This document shows, piece after piece, positions 51,773 to 61,920 of a stretch of 64,000 nucleotides of DNA (positions are counted from its first letter, which is position 1; the number at the start of each line of letters is the position of its first letter). The notes below the pieces were generated by a model. That model worked only from the letters and a program-made list of their open reading frames with translations. It was not told where the DNA came from and did no database searches. The stretch is from Hyaloperonospora brassicae (Eukaryota > Oomycota > Peronosporomycetes > Peronosporales > Peronosporaceae), in NCBI GenBank assembly GCA_947650285.1, contig CANTFL010000106.1, positions 310,001-374,000 on the forward strand, read 5' to 3'. Both the position numbers and the translations under genes were made by a program.

Positions 51773-53990
51773 TAGTCGCCCTAACTTATTTACTATCTAC
51801 GAGCTCACCGTAAAGTCGCTGGTTAGGTCGGTCGATCCCGGTCGACTAAAGAGCAGAAGAATCGCACAAAGCGTCACGTCGCACAAAGCGTAGCGACAAT
51901 TTTGGAAAACTTGTGAGTGTGTGTGTGTGTCCTGCAACATGTCATGGTACACTGTTTGAGAAGGTGGTGGGTGTTGTTGGCGTAGCTGTTCTCGGAAGTA
52001 CGTCGTTGTCCTGAGTATGATGAGATGTTGAGTACACGGACTCGGTAGCGACCAGTGCAAACGCTGGTCAATTGACTATCTTTCAGTGACGTATTTGTAT
52101 GTGTGTAGGCTCTAGGAACTCATCTCAAGCAGTTGAGGCGACATGAATGAACGTGTCGGATCATGTCCAACTTGACGGTATTGCAGCTAAAGAGAATCAA
52201 TCGAGAAGAATGTACGTAGGAAGGCACACACGAGGTCAATGCCTATGTCCAGTGGCGCTATGTCCATTGCCAATGGCTGCCAGTGTCGTGATACAGTCTC
52301 TGTCGGTAGGACTTCGAGACTGATGGAGAGAGACAAAAAGTTTGGGGACAAGGCGTCACGTCGTCAGAACAAGCGGACGTTTGGCACAGCTGATGGATAT
52401 GGGCTGTCTGTATCGGAGGTCATAGTGCGCTATCATGACGTCTGCTTCATTGACCACGAATGAACCAAAGCTCGACAACGTATGCGATCGAGAGAGTTTG
52501 GATTGCCGCGAGAGACTCGTGTCGTTATCTGCCGCTTTGCGTTGTGGCTATCAATCGCTGCGGGTGGGCACTGCAGCCACGAGATCAGAGCGGCAGACGA
52601 CGCGTTGCAGCTGTGCTTATGCGTTGGCACGGAGACTGTCGAGCACAAGCAAAGAGTCCTACTGCAATTGATCGACGCTGCTTTGCCAGAAATACTGCAC
52701 TCGTGACCGTTCGTTACACGAGAGGTAGACAGACTGAACAGGCACTTCAGTTCCCTATCTATCGCTCTGTGTGTCGTCGCACGTGGAAGCGACGACGCGC
52801 TGGTCAACTCAACTCGACGGTGGACATCTTTTTCCCACGTCTGCGCATTTGTTTCTCGAGACTGTGTCTCCTGCCAGAAGAAAAAAGTTTCACGACGACA
52901 CGTGCGACAACTCACTTAGCGAGCGCACTACGCACGTCGTTTCGACCACTGACACTCACTCACACGCCCCCACACACGTACATACGGTCTTTACCGTTCG
53001 CGCCACTGGCGTAACAACACAACGATAGAAACGTCGACGCTAAATGTCGTTGTCGGAATGCTATGCGCTGAACAAAAGTCCTCAGCAGCTCAGCCAGCAC
53101 AGTATCAGAACAAAAAGAGCTTTCACGACTGTGAATTGCATCACGTTACTTAACAGACACACACTGGTACGTCTCCACAGTTTGTCGATAGTCTATGCGT
53201 ACAACGGACAGCACAGCAAATGTACTTGCGGTTGGTTGCTTTCGTATTCGTATTGTGAGGAACAATGTGTGCACGTAAAGTCGGCTTTGAACATATCGGC
53301 CGACCGTCTGAGGCATGTGGAAAAGCTTCGATTGTTGTGGTCGTACAGTTTCAACTGTCCGAAGCGATATTGATGTAGCGCATATCGTTTCTAACCTGTT
53401 CCAAAATGTCAAATTTAATGGCACCACTTTGCAGGTAGCAACGTCTCGTCGCAACTGCGCTCTATCAAGCAGCATATACGTATACTTTGACGTGTAACAG
53501 CTTCCACAATGTCGACGGTAGTCAGTCGCATTGCGTCCGTTCACGTGTGTAAATGTGGGCAAAGTGTAGCCACAACATCTCCAGTCCGTCGCGTCGCAGA
53601 CGGTCGTCAAACGTGTCGTGATTGTTGCGTCCCGCGACACGCCACGACCCCACGACGACCGACCGACCGGCCGATCAATCGGCCAGAAAGTGTCGGTCGG
53701 TTCCGAGCCACACGCTCTCACTCGCAATGGCTGAGTTCGCAGCCTTCAACCGACCGCAGCCACTCGCAAGAAGCGCACAGCACAGCACAGCAACGTGCAG
53801 TCAAAAGGCAAAATTCGTTCCTCTGCGTTCGCTCTCGCGCCGTCGCTCTCTTCATGTCGGACGACGCCGTCTCCAGCCCCCACTCTCTATTTATACTCCG
53901 CGCTTCGACCCCCTGTACCTCTTGCCGTTGCAGCAGTCGCGCAGCCATTAGTTGAATTGAGGCCGCGCTCTTCTCTCTCTCCTCTCTCTC
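51773..53990. other. Intergenic region between paralogs 3 and 4
   Basis: 2.2 kb with only short or antisense frames. A GT-rich run (TGTGTGTGTG) is at about 51916-51930. Pyrimidine-rich sequence (CTCTCTCC) directly precedes the ATG of paralog 4. Confidence 0.5.
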
Positions 53991-54729
53991 ATGTGGACGA
54001 TTGTTGCCATCGTCACCATGGGCTGCTCTTGCCTGGCAACGGGCACGACGACCTTAAGCCTGCGGCGGTCCTGGGACGTGCACGTCTCGAGCGTCCGGTG
54101 GCTCTTTTCCGTCTTCTTCGCCTGCTACTTTGCCTTTACGCTCAGCCGCGTGGTCTATATGATCGTCGGCGTCGCACGGCCGTGGGAGTCCACGACGACC
54201 GACGTGTCGATGCACCTGCTCACGACGCGATACAGTACGCTCGGCGTCTTTTCTGTCCTGCACTTCAAAGTCTCACATAACGCCGTCGTCACGTCACTGC
54301 TCGTTATGGGCGACTCGGCGCTCTTTGCCGTGACGCTGTGGACGTTCCCGCTCGTGTACGAGCTCGAGCTCATTGCTGCGCGGTCGATGGATCGCGGCGC
54401 GTCGAAAGAAGCCGAGCAGATCCAGTGGTACCAGTGGCGCGTCTGGTTCCTCGTCGCAGCGTTCGTAGCGGTCGAAACAGTGCTCGCAGCCGTGCGAGGC
54501 GGCTACACCACGTTCACGCAGCGCTGCTTGCTCGCCGTGTACTGTACGCAGTTTGTGAGCTTCTTGTACATGCTGCTGTGCATCGCGCGGCTCAATTGGC
54601 GCGGCCGCAAGTACGAGAACGTCCAGGGCCAATTTGTCACGTCGCCCATCTACCAGCGCCTCATGCGGATCATGTACGGACGGCACTGCTCGTGCACCAA
54701 CTCGTTGCGAATCGGACGACCTCTAACGT

Positions 54730-54800
<71 letters not shown>

Positions 54801-56007
54801 TGCGGACGTGTGCAGGGCCATCTACGCCATCTTTACGCTGCAGTTCCAAGCAGCTTCGGCCGTGCTGTACGCCATGCCGGACCAGGAGTTCAAGTTGGTC
54901 AACTTGATGAGCGTCAGCGCGCTCGTGTACTGCGTCTCGGGCGCCGCGCTGGCCGTCACGACCATGTGCAGCCAGTCGTGTCTGCTCCGGCTCTGTCGGT
55001 GCTGCCTGCCCGACGACGTCGAGGCGCAGGTCGAAGCGCGACTGCTGCAGTCGGGCGAGCTGCTGTCGCCGCAAGAGACGCTCGTGGCCGTCGAGTCGAT
55101 AGAGCCGCCGCTCGTGAACCCCGTGTTTGTGTTCACGGACATCCAGCAGTCGAGCGCGCTCTGGGGCGTCCGCGACGGCCTCGTGATGCAGCAGGCCACG
55201 GAGATCCACGACGACCTCTTGCGGTCGCTGCTGCGGAAGTACAGAGGCTACGAGATCACGACGGCCGGCGACGCCTTTCAACTCGCGTTCCACACGGTGC
55301 GCGAAGCGGTCGAGTACTGTCTCGACGTGCAGGTGCAGCTCCTCGACGCCCCGTGGCCCAAGGAGCTGCACGGGCTGTTGGCGGCCACGAAGAAGCTCCG
55401 TGCAGGTCACCACGTGATCTTCTGCGGCCTGCGGGTCCGCATGGGCATTCACGACGCCGTGGACGTCGACGGGCCACTGGTGCTCGACGTGCACGCCGTG
55501 ACGGGGAAGATGACGTACACGGGCGCGTCCGTCGTGATCGCCAACGAACTCGGGGACTTGGGCGACGGCGGGCAGGTGCTCGTGACCAAACGCATTGCCG
55601 AGTGGCTCTTTATGTTTGCAGACCTCCTCGCAACGCCGTGTTCGGTGGACCGCATGGGCGAGCACGCGATCCCGCTGATCAACGCGTTGGTTGAGGTGTT
55701 TCAGGTCGTTCCCACGGAGCTCGCGAAGCGCAAGTCGGTGCTTTCGACAACGCTTCCACAGCGTACAGTTGCAGTTGCAGTTGCTGCACATGCGGTTAGT
55801 GAGGGTACTGGTGGTGCGACTGTGTCTGGATTGAGCACTGCCGCAGCGGCCCGTCGACGCGAGTTACATGCGTCGCGTGAACGTCGACGGCAAGTGGAAC
55901 AGGGGGTGTTGATGGACCGCCATGCGTCGCAGTACGCATTGCCAGGCACGGATGGGGCGGTGCACGGAGCGAGTATACCATGTCACGACGACCAATGTGA
56001 CGAATGA
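53991..56007 (+). CDS. 7TM protein with C-terminal class III cyclase-like domain (paralog 4)
   Basis: Exons 53991-54673 and 54816-56007 join to 624 aa (1,875 coding bases including stop, in frame). Seven helices as in the family; RSMDRG follows helix 3 and KYENVQGQFVTSPIYQRL precedes helix 6. The cyclase domain begins NPVFVFTDIQQSSALW: the Glu after the first metal Asp, conserved in the other three, is Gln here. D336 and D380 (TAGDAF) remain. The purine Lys is Thr, the purine Asp Thr (MTYTG), the transition-state Asn Val and the Arg Glu (VVIANEL). The C-terminal tail is Ala/Arg-rich. Without splicing the frame reads into low-complexity sequence after the TC run. Confidence 0.88.
54674..54815 (+). 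other. Intron of paralog 4 with embedded TC microsatellite
   Basis: 142 bp, donor GTACGG, acceptor GTGTGCAG, phase 2 (AT|G), the same position and phase as in paralog 1. An uninterrupted TC tract at 54732-54796 makes up nearly half of it and ends about 20 bp before the acceptor, where a polypyrimidine tract would be expected. Confidence 0.88.
54732..54796. repeat. TC microsatellite inside an intron
   Basis: About 32 TC units. Length changes here would not affect the reading frame but could affect splicing. Confidence 0.95.
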
Positions 56008-56157
56008 ACGCACAAGTGCTGTGTGGAGACAAAGAGCAGAAGAAGGAGACGGAGGTGAGGACACAGTCATGACAACGCACACCTGGCCACGACCCAAGCG
56101 GAGCGACTCCATTAACTTCCTACGTGTAATAACCGACGCTGACGACCAGCGCTTTCC

Positions 56158-57699
56158 TCACGCACGAAGACCTTTGACCTTACATTTGGCCACTGCGGCA
56201 TCGAGCTCTTTAAAGTCCTCAGCTGCTGGCGGAGACGAGTCGTCCGTGTAACCCGCCAGGGGCTCTTTAAGCAGGTCGGTCAATGGCGTTTCCTCAGTCG
56301 GCGGTGTCGATGGCGACGGCTGAGGGAACTCGATCGAAGACACGGGCAGTGGCTCTTCCTGCGATGTGGACGACGACGATGGGTCTTCCTCCGTAGCTGA
56401 CGGCGGTGGAACTTCCGTGGGCGCCTCAAGTGGCTTCTCCTCCTTCGAAAGCAATGCTGGAGGTGTCTCTGTGGGCGGCAGGGGTAACACCGGTTCCGTC
56501 ACCACAGGTGGCTGTGGCGATTCAATTACTGGTGGCGCCTGCGGTGGCTTCTCCTCGGTCGACGGCGGGGCCGGAGGTGGCTGAGGCGGCTCCACTGCTG
56601 GGGGAGGGGGAGGCGCGTCAGTCAACACGGGCTGCTGAGGCGGTTTGACGACGCCTGGAGCTTGCGGCGGCTCGGTCGCATGCGATCCCTTCGCCGCGTC
56701 CAAGTCCTGCGAGTCCTGCGACGGGTCCTCCGACGGGTCCTCCGACGGATCCACCGACCGCGGCGAGTCCGTCGCGTTCTTCGGCGCTTCCTGCTGCACG
56801 GCCGAACCCCCGCTGGCCGCGACCGTGAGCTTCTGCGTCCCGTCCGGCGTGAACGCGCCAAAGTGCTTCTCGTACTCGGCGCCCGTGTAGCTCACGGTCG
56901 TGTCGTACATCATGAACCAGTAGCTCTGCGGCACAGTCTGCGCCCACTTGACGTAGTCGTCAAAGTACGTCTGCATGCCGTCTTTCGACGGCGTGTTCTC
57001 GCCGTACTTTTCGCCGTCGGACGGCCACCCCGTCTCGGTCACGTGCACCTTCTTGGCGTCGTACTTGGCCGTCATTTGCTCCCACTGGAGCTGCAGCTTC
57101 TCCACGGCGCTCTGCGGACCGTTCGTGAAGAACGGATAGATGTTCGTCCCAATGACGTCGCACGCGGACGAGAGCGCCGCCGCGCCGTCCGACGACAGCC
57201 ACTCGTTGATGCGCTGGACAGACCCCACGGGCGTGTCGCCCACGCACGCTTTGACGCGCTTGATATAGCCCACGAGCTCGTCGGCCGAGAACGTGCCAAA
57301 GCCCGCGTTCTTGAGGTTCTCGTTGCCGACGTACACGGCTTCGACCGCACTCGGGTGGGCCTTGAAGCCGTCGCACACGGCTTTGATCTCGGCGTCAATC
57401 AGCGCCGGATCGGTCATCTGGACGCCGACCGCCACTTTAATGCCCGCAGCGGCCGCTGCGTCAACGACGTTCACACTGCTGAAGAGCGCTTGGAACGTTC
57501 GGACGCTGGCGAAGAATTGGCCCGTGTGGCTAAAGTCTTTGACGATCACGTCAAACGTCACGCTCGGGTGGTGCCACGGCGCGTAGCAGATGCCTGAGGG
57601 CAGCACTTTCGCCGATTGGGCGCCGTAGAGCATTGCAGCGGCCGCGACGAGCGCCCCGAGGCGCAGCGTTGGGGAAGAGGACCAGACCATGAGGAGCAA
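56158..57699 (-). CDS. Secreted GH17 beta-1,3-glucanase with Pro/Glu-rich tail (GH17-1)
   Basis: 513 aa. A signal peptide covers about 1-29 ([15 protein letters not shown]). The GH17 TIM-barrel domain extends from GICYAPW at about 36 to about 295. The catalytic acid/base is E127 in YVGNEN and the nucleophile E222 in [10 protein letters not shown]. The family cleaves beta-1,3-glucans, which are major wall polymers of oomycetes and also occur in plants as callose, so wall remodelling is the likely role. Residues 300-510 form a low-complexity tail rich in Pro, Glu, Ser and Thr ([13 protein letters not shown] runs). There is no obvious GPI signal. It forms a tandem pair with 60082-61920. Confidence 0.93.
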   Translation of the reverse strand: MLLMVWSSSPTLRLGALVAAAAMLYGAQSAKVLPSGICYAPWHHPSVTFDVIVKDFSHTGQFFASVRTFQALFSSVNVVDAAAAAGIKVAVGVQMTDPALIDAEIKAVCDGFKAHPSAVEAVYVGNENLKNAGFGTFSADELVGYIKRVKACVGDTPVGSVQRINEWLSSDGAAALSSACDVIGTNIYPFFTNGPQSAVEKLQLQWEQMTAKYDAKKVHVTETGWPSDGEKYGENTPSKDGMQTYFDDYVKWAQTVPQSYWFMMYDTTVSYTGAEYEKHFGAFTPDGTQKLTVAASGGSAVQQEAPKNATDSPRSVDPSEDPSEDPSQDSQDLDAAKGSHATEPPQAPGVVKPPQQPVLTDAPPPPPAVEPPQPPPAPPSTEEKPPQAPPVIESPQPPVVTEPVLPLPPTETPPALLSKEEKPLEAPTEVPPPSATEEDPSSSSTSQEEPLPVSSIEFPQPSPSTPPTEETPLTDLLKEPLAGYTDDSSPPAAEDFKELDAAVAKCKVKGLRA

Positions 57700-60081
57700 G
57701 AGCTGCGGAGGAAGCTGCTAGGAAGCTATGCGCACGTACGTCTCTCTCTCTCTCGGGACTGCCTTCGGGTCTGCCTTCGGATCAATGAAAACGATTATGA
57801 TGACGGCGTGCGGAAGGTCCGCCGCTGCTGCGACTGCGACTGCATCGGCTACTGCTGATACTACTGCGACTGCTCTCTCTCTCTCTCTCTGGTGGAGCAG
57901 GAGGAGCAAAGTCGCGACGGCCGCAGAGCCAGAGCCGGAGCAGAACAGACGGTCGAGACCGGTCTCGTGGTCAGCGGCGGCGCGCAGTTGTATCGAAACG
58001 CACAGGGAACGAGCACAGAGCCCGTGCGGCCGGACGACCGCACGGGTGTCGAGCGGCTGCCGGACCATGAAATCGAGCGGCCGACGCGTCTCTCGCACCG
58101 ACCACATGGCGGCGTAGGGGGTGCGATCAGAAGGCGCGCGCAGCTGTTCCAGTGCGATCGTCGCGATCTGCCCGCGTAGCATCAGGTGCCGCGATTTTTC
58201 CTGATTTCCTCGAGCTGGTCGACGGCCGCCTGACGCACACCCCCCCCCCCAACGGCTCGAGATCCTCTCCATCGGGTGGGCCGTAAAACGTCCGGACGCA
58301 TCGACAGTCGGTCTGTAGCCGCCGCCGCAACATGTTCCTGCAAGTCCGTTTATCACCTCTTGTGCTGCTTAACTTGGGACCTGTGTGAGGAACAACTGGC
58401 CGGGTGCATCAACTCAGTGTCTGCTGTGTAGTCGCAGCATACGGCATGCGGTCCGTCACGCGCTGAACCGAAGACAGTCCCCGCCAGAGAACGGCTCGAC
58501 TGGCGAGGAGGCGCATCCTGCGAGGACGGCAGATGGTTACGTTCCCTTCGCGCTGCAGGAAGCAGAGGAACGGGGTGGACGGCCATTTACTTGTCCTTTA
58601 GACGCGCGACAGCACGACGGACAATCATCCAGCAGCGCTGCAGGACATGACCATTGTCCGTCCAGTAGGTAGGCGGAGTGGAAAGAAGAAGAAGAAGAAG
58701 ACACGACACCGCCATGTGGTCTGCTGCTCGTGTGGCTACAGCTGGCGGACGTTTCAGTGCGTGGAGTCTGATCCGATCCCCGCATTCCCGCGCGCACTTG
58801 ATCCACAGACGCGCGCACGGTGTCGAAGCCGACGGTCGACGTTCTGTCTGTCCCCTGGCGATCTTCGCTTGCAGGTACCGCGTTGCGTGGCGTCGCGCCT
58901 GCCTCATTTATGTCAGCTGCGAACTGCATCGAAAGTTACGTGAGGATGTTCGATCCATTCCGGTGCCTCTACTGCAAAGGCGCGTCGTCGGGTCTCTTTG
59001 GTTCGATGTCGACTGACCGACCGATCGCTGGAAGAAGCGCATGTGAACAACCACTCGCTCTGCAAATTGTGTGTCTAGTCGACACGATCGTCCGGTGTAC
59101 CCGTGCGCAGGAAAAGTCTTTGATCCGTGCAAAGCGTCTGCATACTTTGGAGCTCAGAAACCGAAGAAGGAGCGGCTGCGGTAGCCGCATGTAGCTGCGA
59201 TGTCTACATTTCCATCGGCTGTAGCACTCGAGATACACATTGCAGCAGTAGGAATCTACGGCGGCCTCGTGCAGAGTAGTAATTTCTCTGTAACAAGTTG
59301 TCGATCTATGCATTTACGCTATACACGTAGACGGCGTCTCTCGCACTCAGGACGTCGTCATCGAGAAACGCATACTCGATGCAACACCGTTGTCTTACAT
59401 AGCATAGCAATAGTGAACCACAAGGTCGCGCATGCGCAGATTCTTCAGAGCATTTCTTGTCTAATCGGAACTGCACGTTGATGGACCACAGAAAACAGTC
59501 GACGGTGCAGCAGTCGCACAGCGCGTTGAAGTGCGTCCGATGTCGAGCATTCTCACACTGACTGACTGGCCAGCGGCGACCAGTGCAACGAACCGAGGCA
59601 ACAAGCGTTTTTGTACATGTATGTGTGTGTCAGTCATCACCACGTTGACACGACCTCCTGAGAGCAGTCTGAGTTGGAACACGCGTCGGGTAAATTGCAC
59701 AACGCAAAGTCTGGACACCAGACTTCCGCTCGCGCTAGAAACACGAGTCCTCGTAGCAATCCGATATTGCCACACATGTCCACGCATCGATTCTTTGACG
59801 ACGCTGCTGGCTTCGAAGCGGAAGAGGTTAGTTGACTCGAAGTCTATAGCGTGGGTAGCAGTTAGCCACGTCTGTGTGTCCTTTGCATTGCATTGTTAGG
59901 CGACCGCTCTCCAATGCATCAACAACAACTTGGCGTACACAGACAAGAGTGTTTTCATTTTCGTTATGCACGTCCGCTACAATGCGCCTCGGCGTCGCAC
60001 CACTGTACAACGTCTTCACTCACGTAATCGAGTCGTCTACATCTTGAGCGATGGTCAGGTCAGTTCGTCACACGAGGTGAC
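57700..60081. other. Intergenic region between the two GH17 genes
   Basis: No gene is supported. Simple repeats include a TC run at 57872-57890 and an 11-base C run at 58240-58250. The long minus frame 58356-57718 is low-complexity and has no motif. Confidence 0.55.
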
Positions 60082-61920
60082 TTACATGGGGCAGCCGATG
60101 CCCGACTTCATCGGAGCGGGGACACCACCAGTCTCCGAGCCTACCACCGGGGTGCCGTCCGGGTTGAAGTACAGAGGCTCACCCACAGTCTCCGTGGGCG
60201 CCACCGGGGTGCCGTCCGGGTTGAAGTACAGAGGCTCACCCACAGTCTCCGTGGGCGCCACCGGGGTGCCGTCCGGGTTAAAGTACAGAGGCTCACCCAC
60301 AGTCTCCTTGGGCGCCACCGGCGTGCCGTCCGGGTTAAAGTACAGAGGCTCACCCACAGTCTCCTTGGGCGCCACCGGCGTGCCGTCCGGGTTAAAGTAC
60401 AGAGGCTCACCCACAGTCTCCTTGGGCGCCACCGGCGTGCCGTCCGGGTTAAAGTACAGAGGCTCACCCACAGTCTCCGTGGGCGCCACCGGCGTGCCGT
60501 CCGGGTTAAAGTGCAGAGGCTCACCCACAGTCTCCTTGGGCGCCACCGGCGTGCCGTCCGGGTTAAAGTACAGAGGCTCACCCGCGGTGATCGTAGGCTC
60601 CGGGACAACAGCGCCCTTGCCCGTGTGCGTCGCAGGGGGAAGCGCACCGTTGGCTTCCAGGATCGCCAGCTGCTCCGGTCCGAGGTTGCTCGGGATGGCA
60701 GTGCCGTTCGCGAAAATGGCCTCGCCCGCCGCGTTTCGGCGCATGCCCGGACCCGCGAAGATCGTGGGCTCCGGGACAGCAGCGCCCTCGCCCGTGTGCG
60801 ACGCCGGAGGAGGCACACCGTTAGCTTCCAGGATCGCCAGCTGCTCCGGTCCGAGGTTGCTCGGGATGACAGTTCCGTTGGGGTAAATCGATTCACCCGC
60901 CGCGTTTCGGCGCATGCCCGGACCCGCGAAGATCGTAGGCTCCGGGACAACACCGCTGTCGCCTTGCACGGGCGAGTCCTGGTTCGGCAGGCCCTGGTCC
61001 GCGCCGCCTCCGACCACGGGGATGGCGTCCGAGGGCGTGCCGGCGTTCATGCCGATCGAGCGCGGGATCTTGATCTTCAGCTCGCCCGTGGCCGTGAACA
61101 CGCCGAAGCTCATTTCGAACGACTGGCCCGTGTAGCTCTTGGTCGTGTCGTACATCATGAACCAGTACGCGCGGTCCTTGGTCATCGCCCACGTCGTGAA
61201 GTCGTCTAGGTACTGCTGCATGGTCTCGAGCGACGGGTGGTTCCCCATCATCTCTTCGCCGGCCGACGGCCACCCCGTCTCCGTCACCTGCACCTTCCCC
61301 GCGTCGTACTTGCCGACCATTTGGTCCCACTGGGCCTGGAGCTTCTCGATCGGCGGCATGTCGCCCGGCGTGAAGAACGGGTAAATGTTGACGCCGATCT
61401 TGTCGCTCGCGGCCGCGACCTGCGCAGCGCCGTCGGCACCGAGCCACTCGTTGATGCGCTGGACCGTGCCGACCGGCACGCCGCCGCCCGTGCAAGTCTT
61501 GACTTGGGCAATGTATGCCACGAGCTGCTCGGCGCTGACCGTACCAAAGCCGTTGTTGTGGAGGTTCTCGTTGCCGACCCACACGGCTTCGACCGCGCTG
61601 GGGTTCTTCTGGTACCCGTCGCACACGGCCTGGATCTCGGCGTCGACGGCCGCCAAGTCGTTCATCTGCACGCCGACCGCGACTTTAACGCCGGCTGCAG
61701 CGGCCACGTCAATGACATTGACGCCGCTCATGCGCGTTTCGAACGTGCGGAAGCTCGAGAAGTACTGACTGAGCTGCTGGAAGTCGCGTAGAATGACTTC
61801 GAATGTCACGGTGGGTCTGTGCCACGGCGCGTAGCACCCGCCGGGGGAGCCCGCGTGCGTCGACTCGATCGAGAGGGCGGCCAGCATGGCGAAGATGGTC
61901 TTGTAAGAGGTACACACCAT
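60082..61920 (-). CDS. Secreted GH17 beta-1,3-glucanase with tandem-repeat tail (GH17-2)
   Basis: 612 aa from the ATG at 61920, chosen because it starts a signal peptide (about 1-23, [15 protein letters not shown]); the frame is open 26 codons further but Pro-rich there. The GH17 domain starts with GCYAPW at about 28 and ends near 290. Catalytic residues are E118 (WVGNEN) and E214 ([10 protein letters not shown]). The tail has two repeat types: two 57-residue units with [17 protein letters not shown] and [17 protein letters not shown], then eight 19-residue units [19 protein letters not shown]. The catalytic half is clearly paralogous to GH17-1, but the tails are unrelated. The role is again beta-1,3-glucan cleavage; the tail may extend or anchor the enzyme in the wall. 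Confidence 0.93.
   Translation of the reverse strand: MVCTSYKTIFAMLAALSIESTHAGSPGGCYAPWHRPTVTFEVILRDFQQLSQYFSSFRTFETRMSGVNVIDVAAAAGVKVAVGVQMNDLAAVDAEIQAVCDGYQKNPSAVEAVWVGNENLHNNGFGTVSAEQLVAYIAQVKTCTGGGVPVGTVQRINEWLGADGAAQVAAASDKIGVNIYPFFTPGDMPPIEKLQAQWDQMVGKYDAGKVQVTETGWPSAGEEMMGNHPSLETMQQYLDDFTTWAMTKDRAYWFMMYDTTKSYTGQSFEMSFGVFTATGELKIKIPRSIGMNAGTPSDAIPVVGGGADQGLPNQDSPVQGDSGVVPEPTIFAGPGMRRNAAGESIYPNGTVIPSNLGPEQLAILEANGVPPPASHTGEGAAVPEPTIFAGPGMRRNAAGEAIFANGTAIPSNLGPEQLAILEANGALPPATHTGKGAVVPEPTITAGEPLYFNPDGTPVAPKETVGEPLHFNPDGTPVAPTETVGEPLYFNPDGTPVAPKETVGEPLYFNPDGTPVAPKETVGEPLYFNPDGTPVAPKETVGEPLYFNPDGTPVAPTETVGEPLYFNPDGTPVAPTETVGEPLYFNPDGTPVVGSETGGVPAPMKSGIGCPM
60139..60594. repeat. 57-bp coding minisatellite (8 units) in GH17-2
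   Basis: Eight units of 57 bp, each coding 19 residues. Units differ at only a few bases (for example Lys or Thr before ETV, Tyr or His before FNPDG), so the array is recently homogenised and always in frame. Confidence 0.95.
60605..60950. repeat. 171-bp coding tandem duplication in GH17-2
   Basis: Two units of about 171 bp (57 residues) directly upstream of the 57-bp array, sharing long identical blocks (for example the DNA for [14 protein letters not shown]). A partial third unit (VPEPTI) leads into the 57-bp array. Confidence 0.88.

Noticed and set aside
54674..55694. Unspliced continuation of the paralog 4 frame through the TC tract
   Set aside because: It yields a Leu-Ser dipeptide run and then Arg-rich shadow sequence, whereas splicing at 54674-54815 restores the cyclase domain in frame.
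57718..58356. 212-codon minus frame upstream of GH17-1
   Set aside because: Low-complexity Ala/Val/Arg sequence produced by TC and GCA repeats, ending in the leader of GH17-1.
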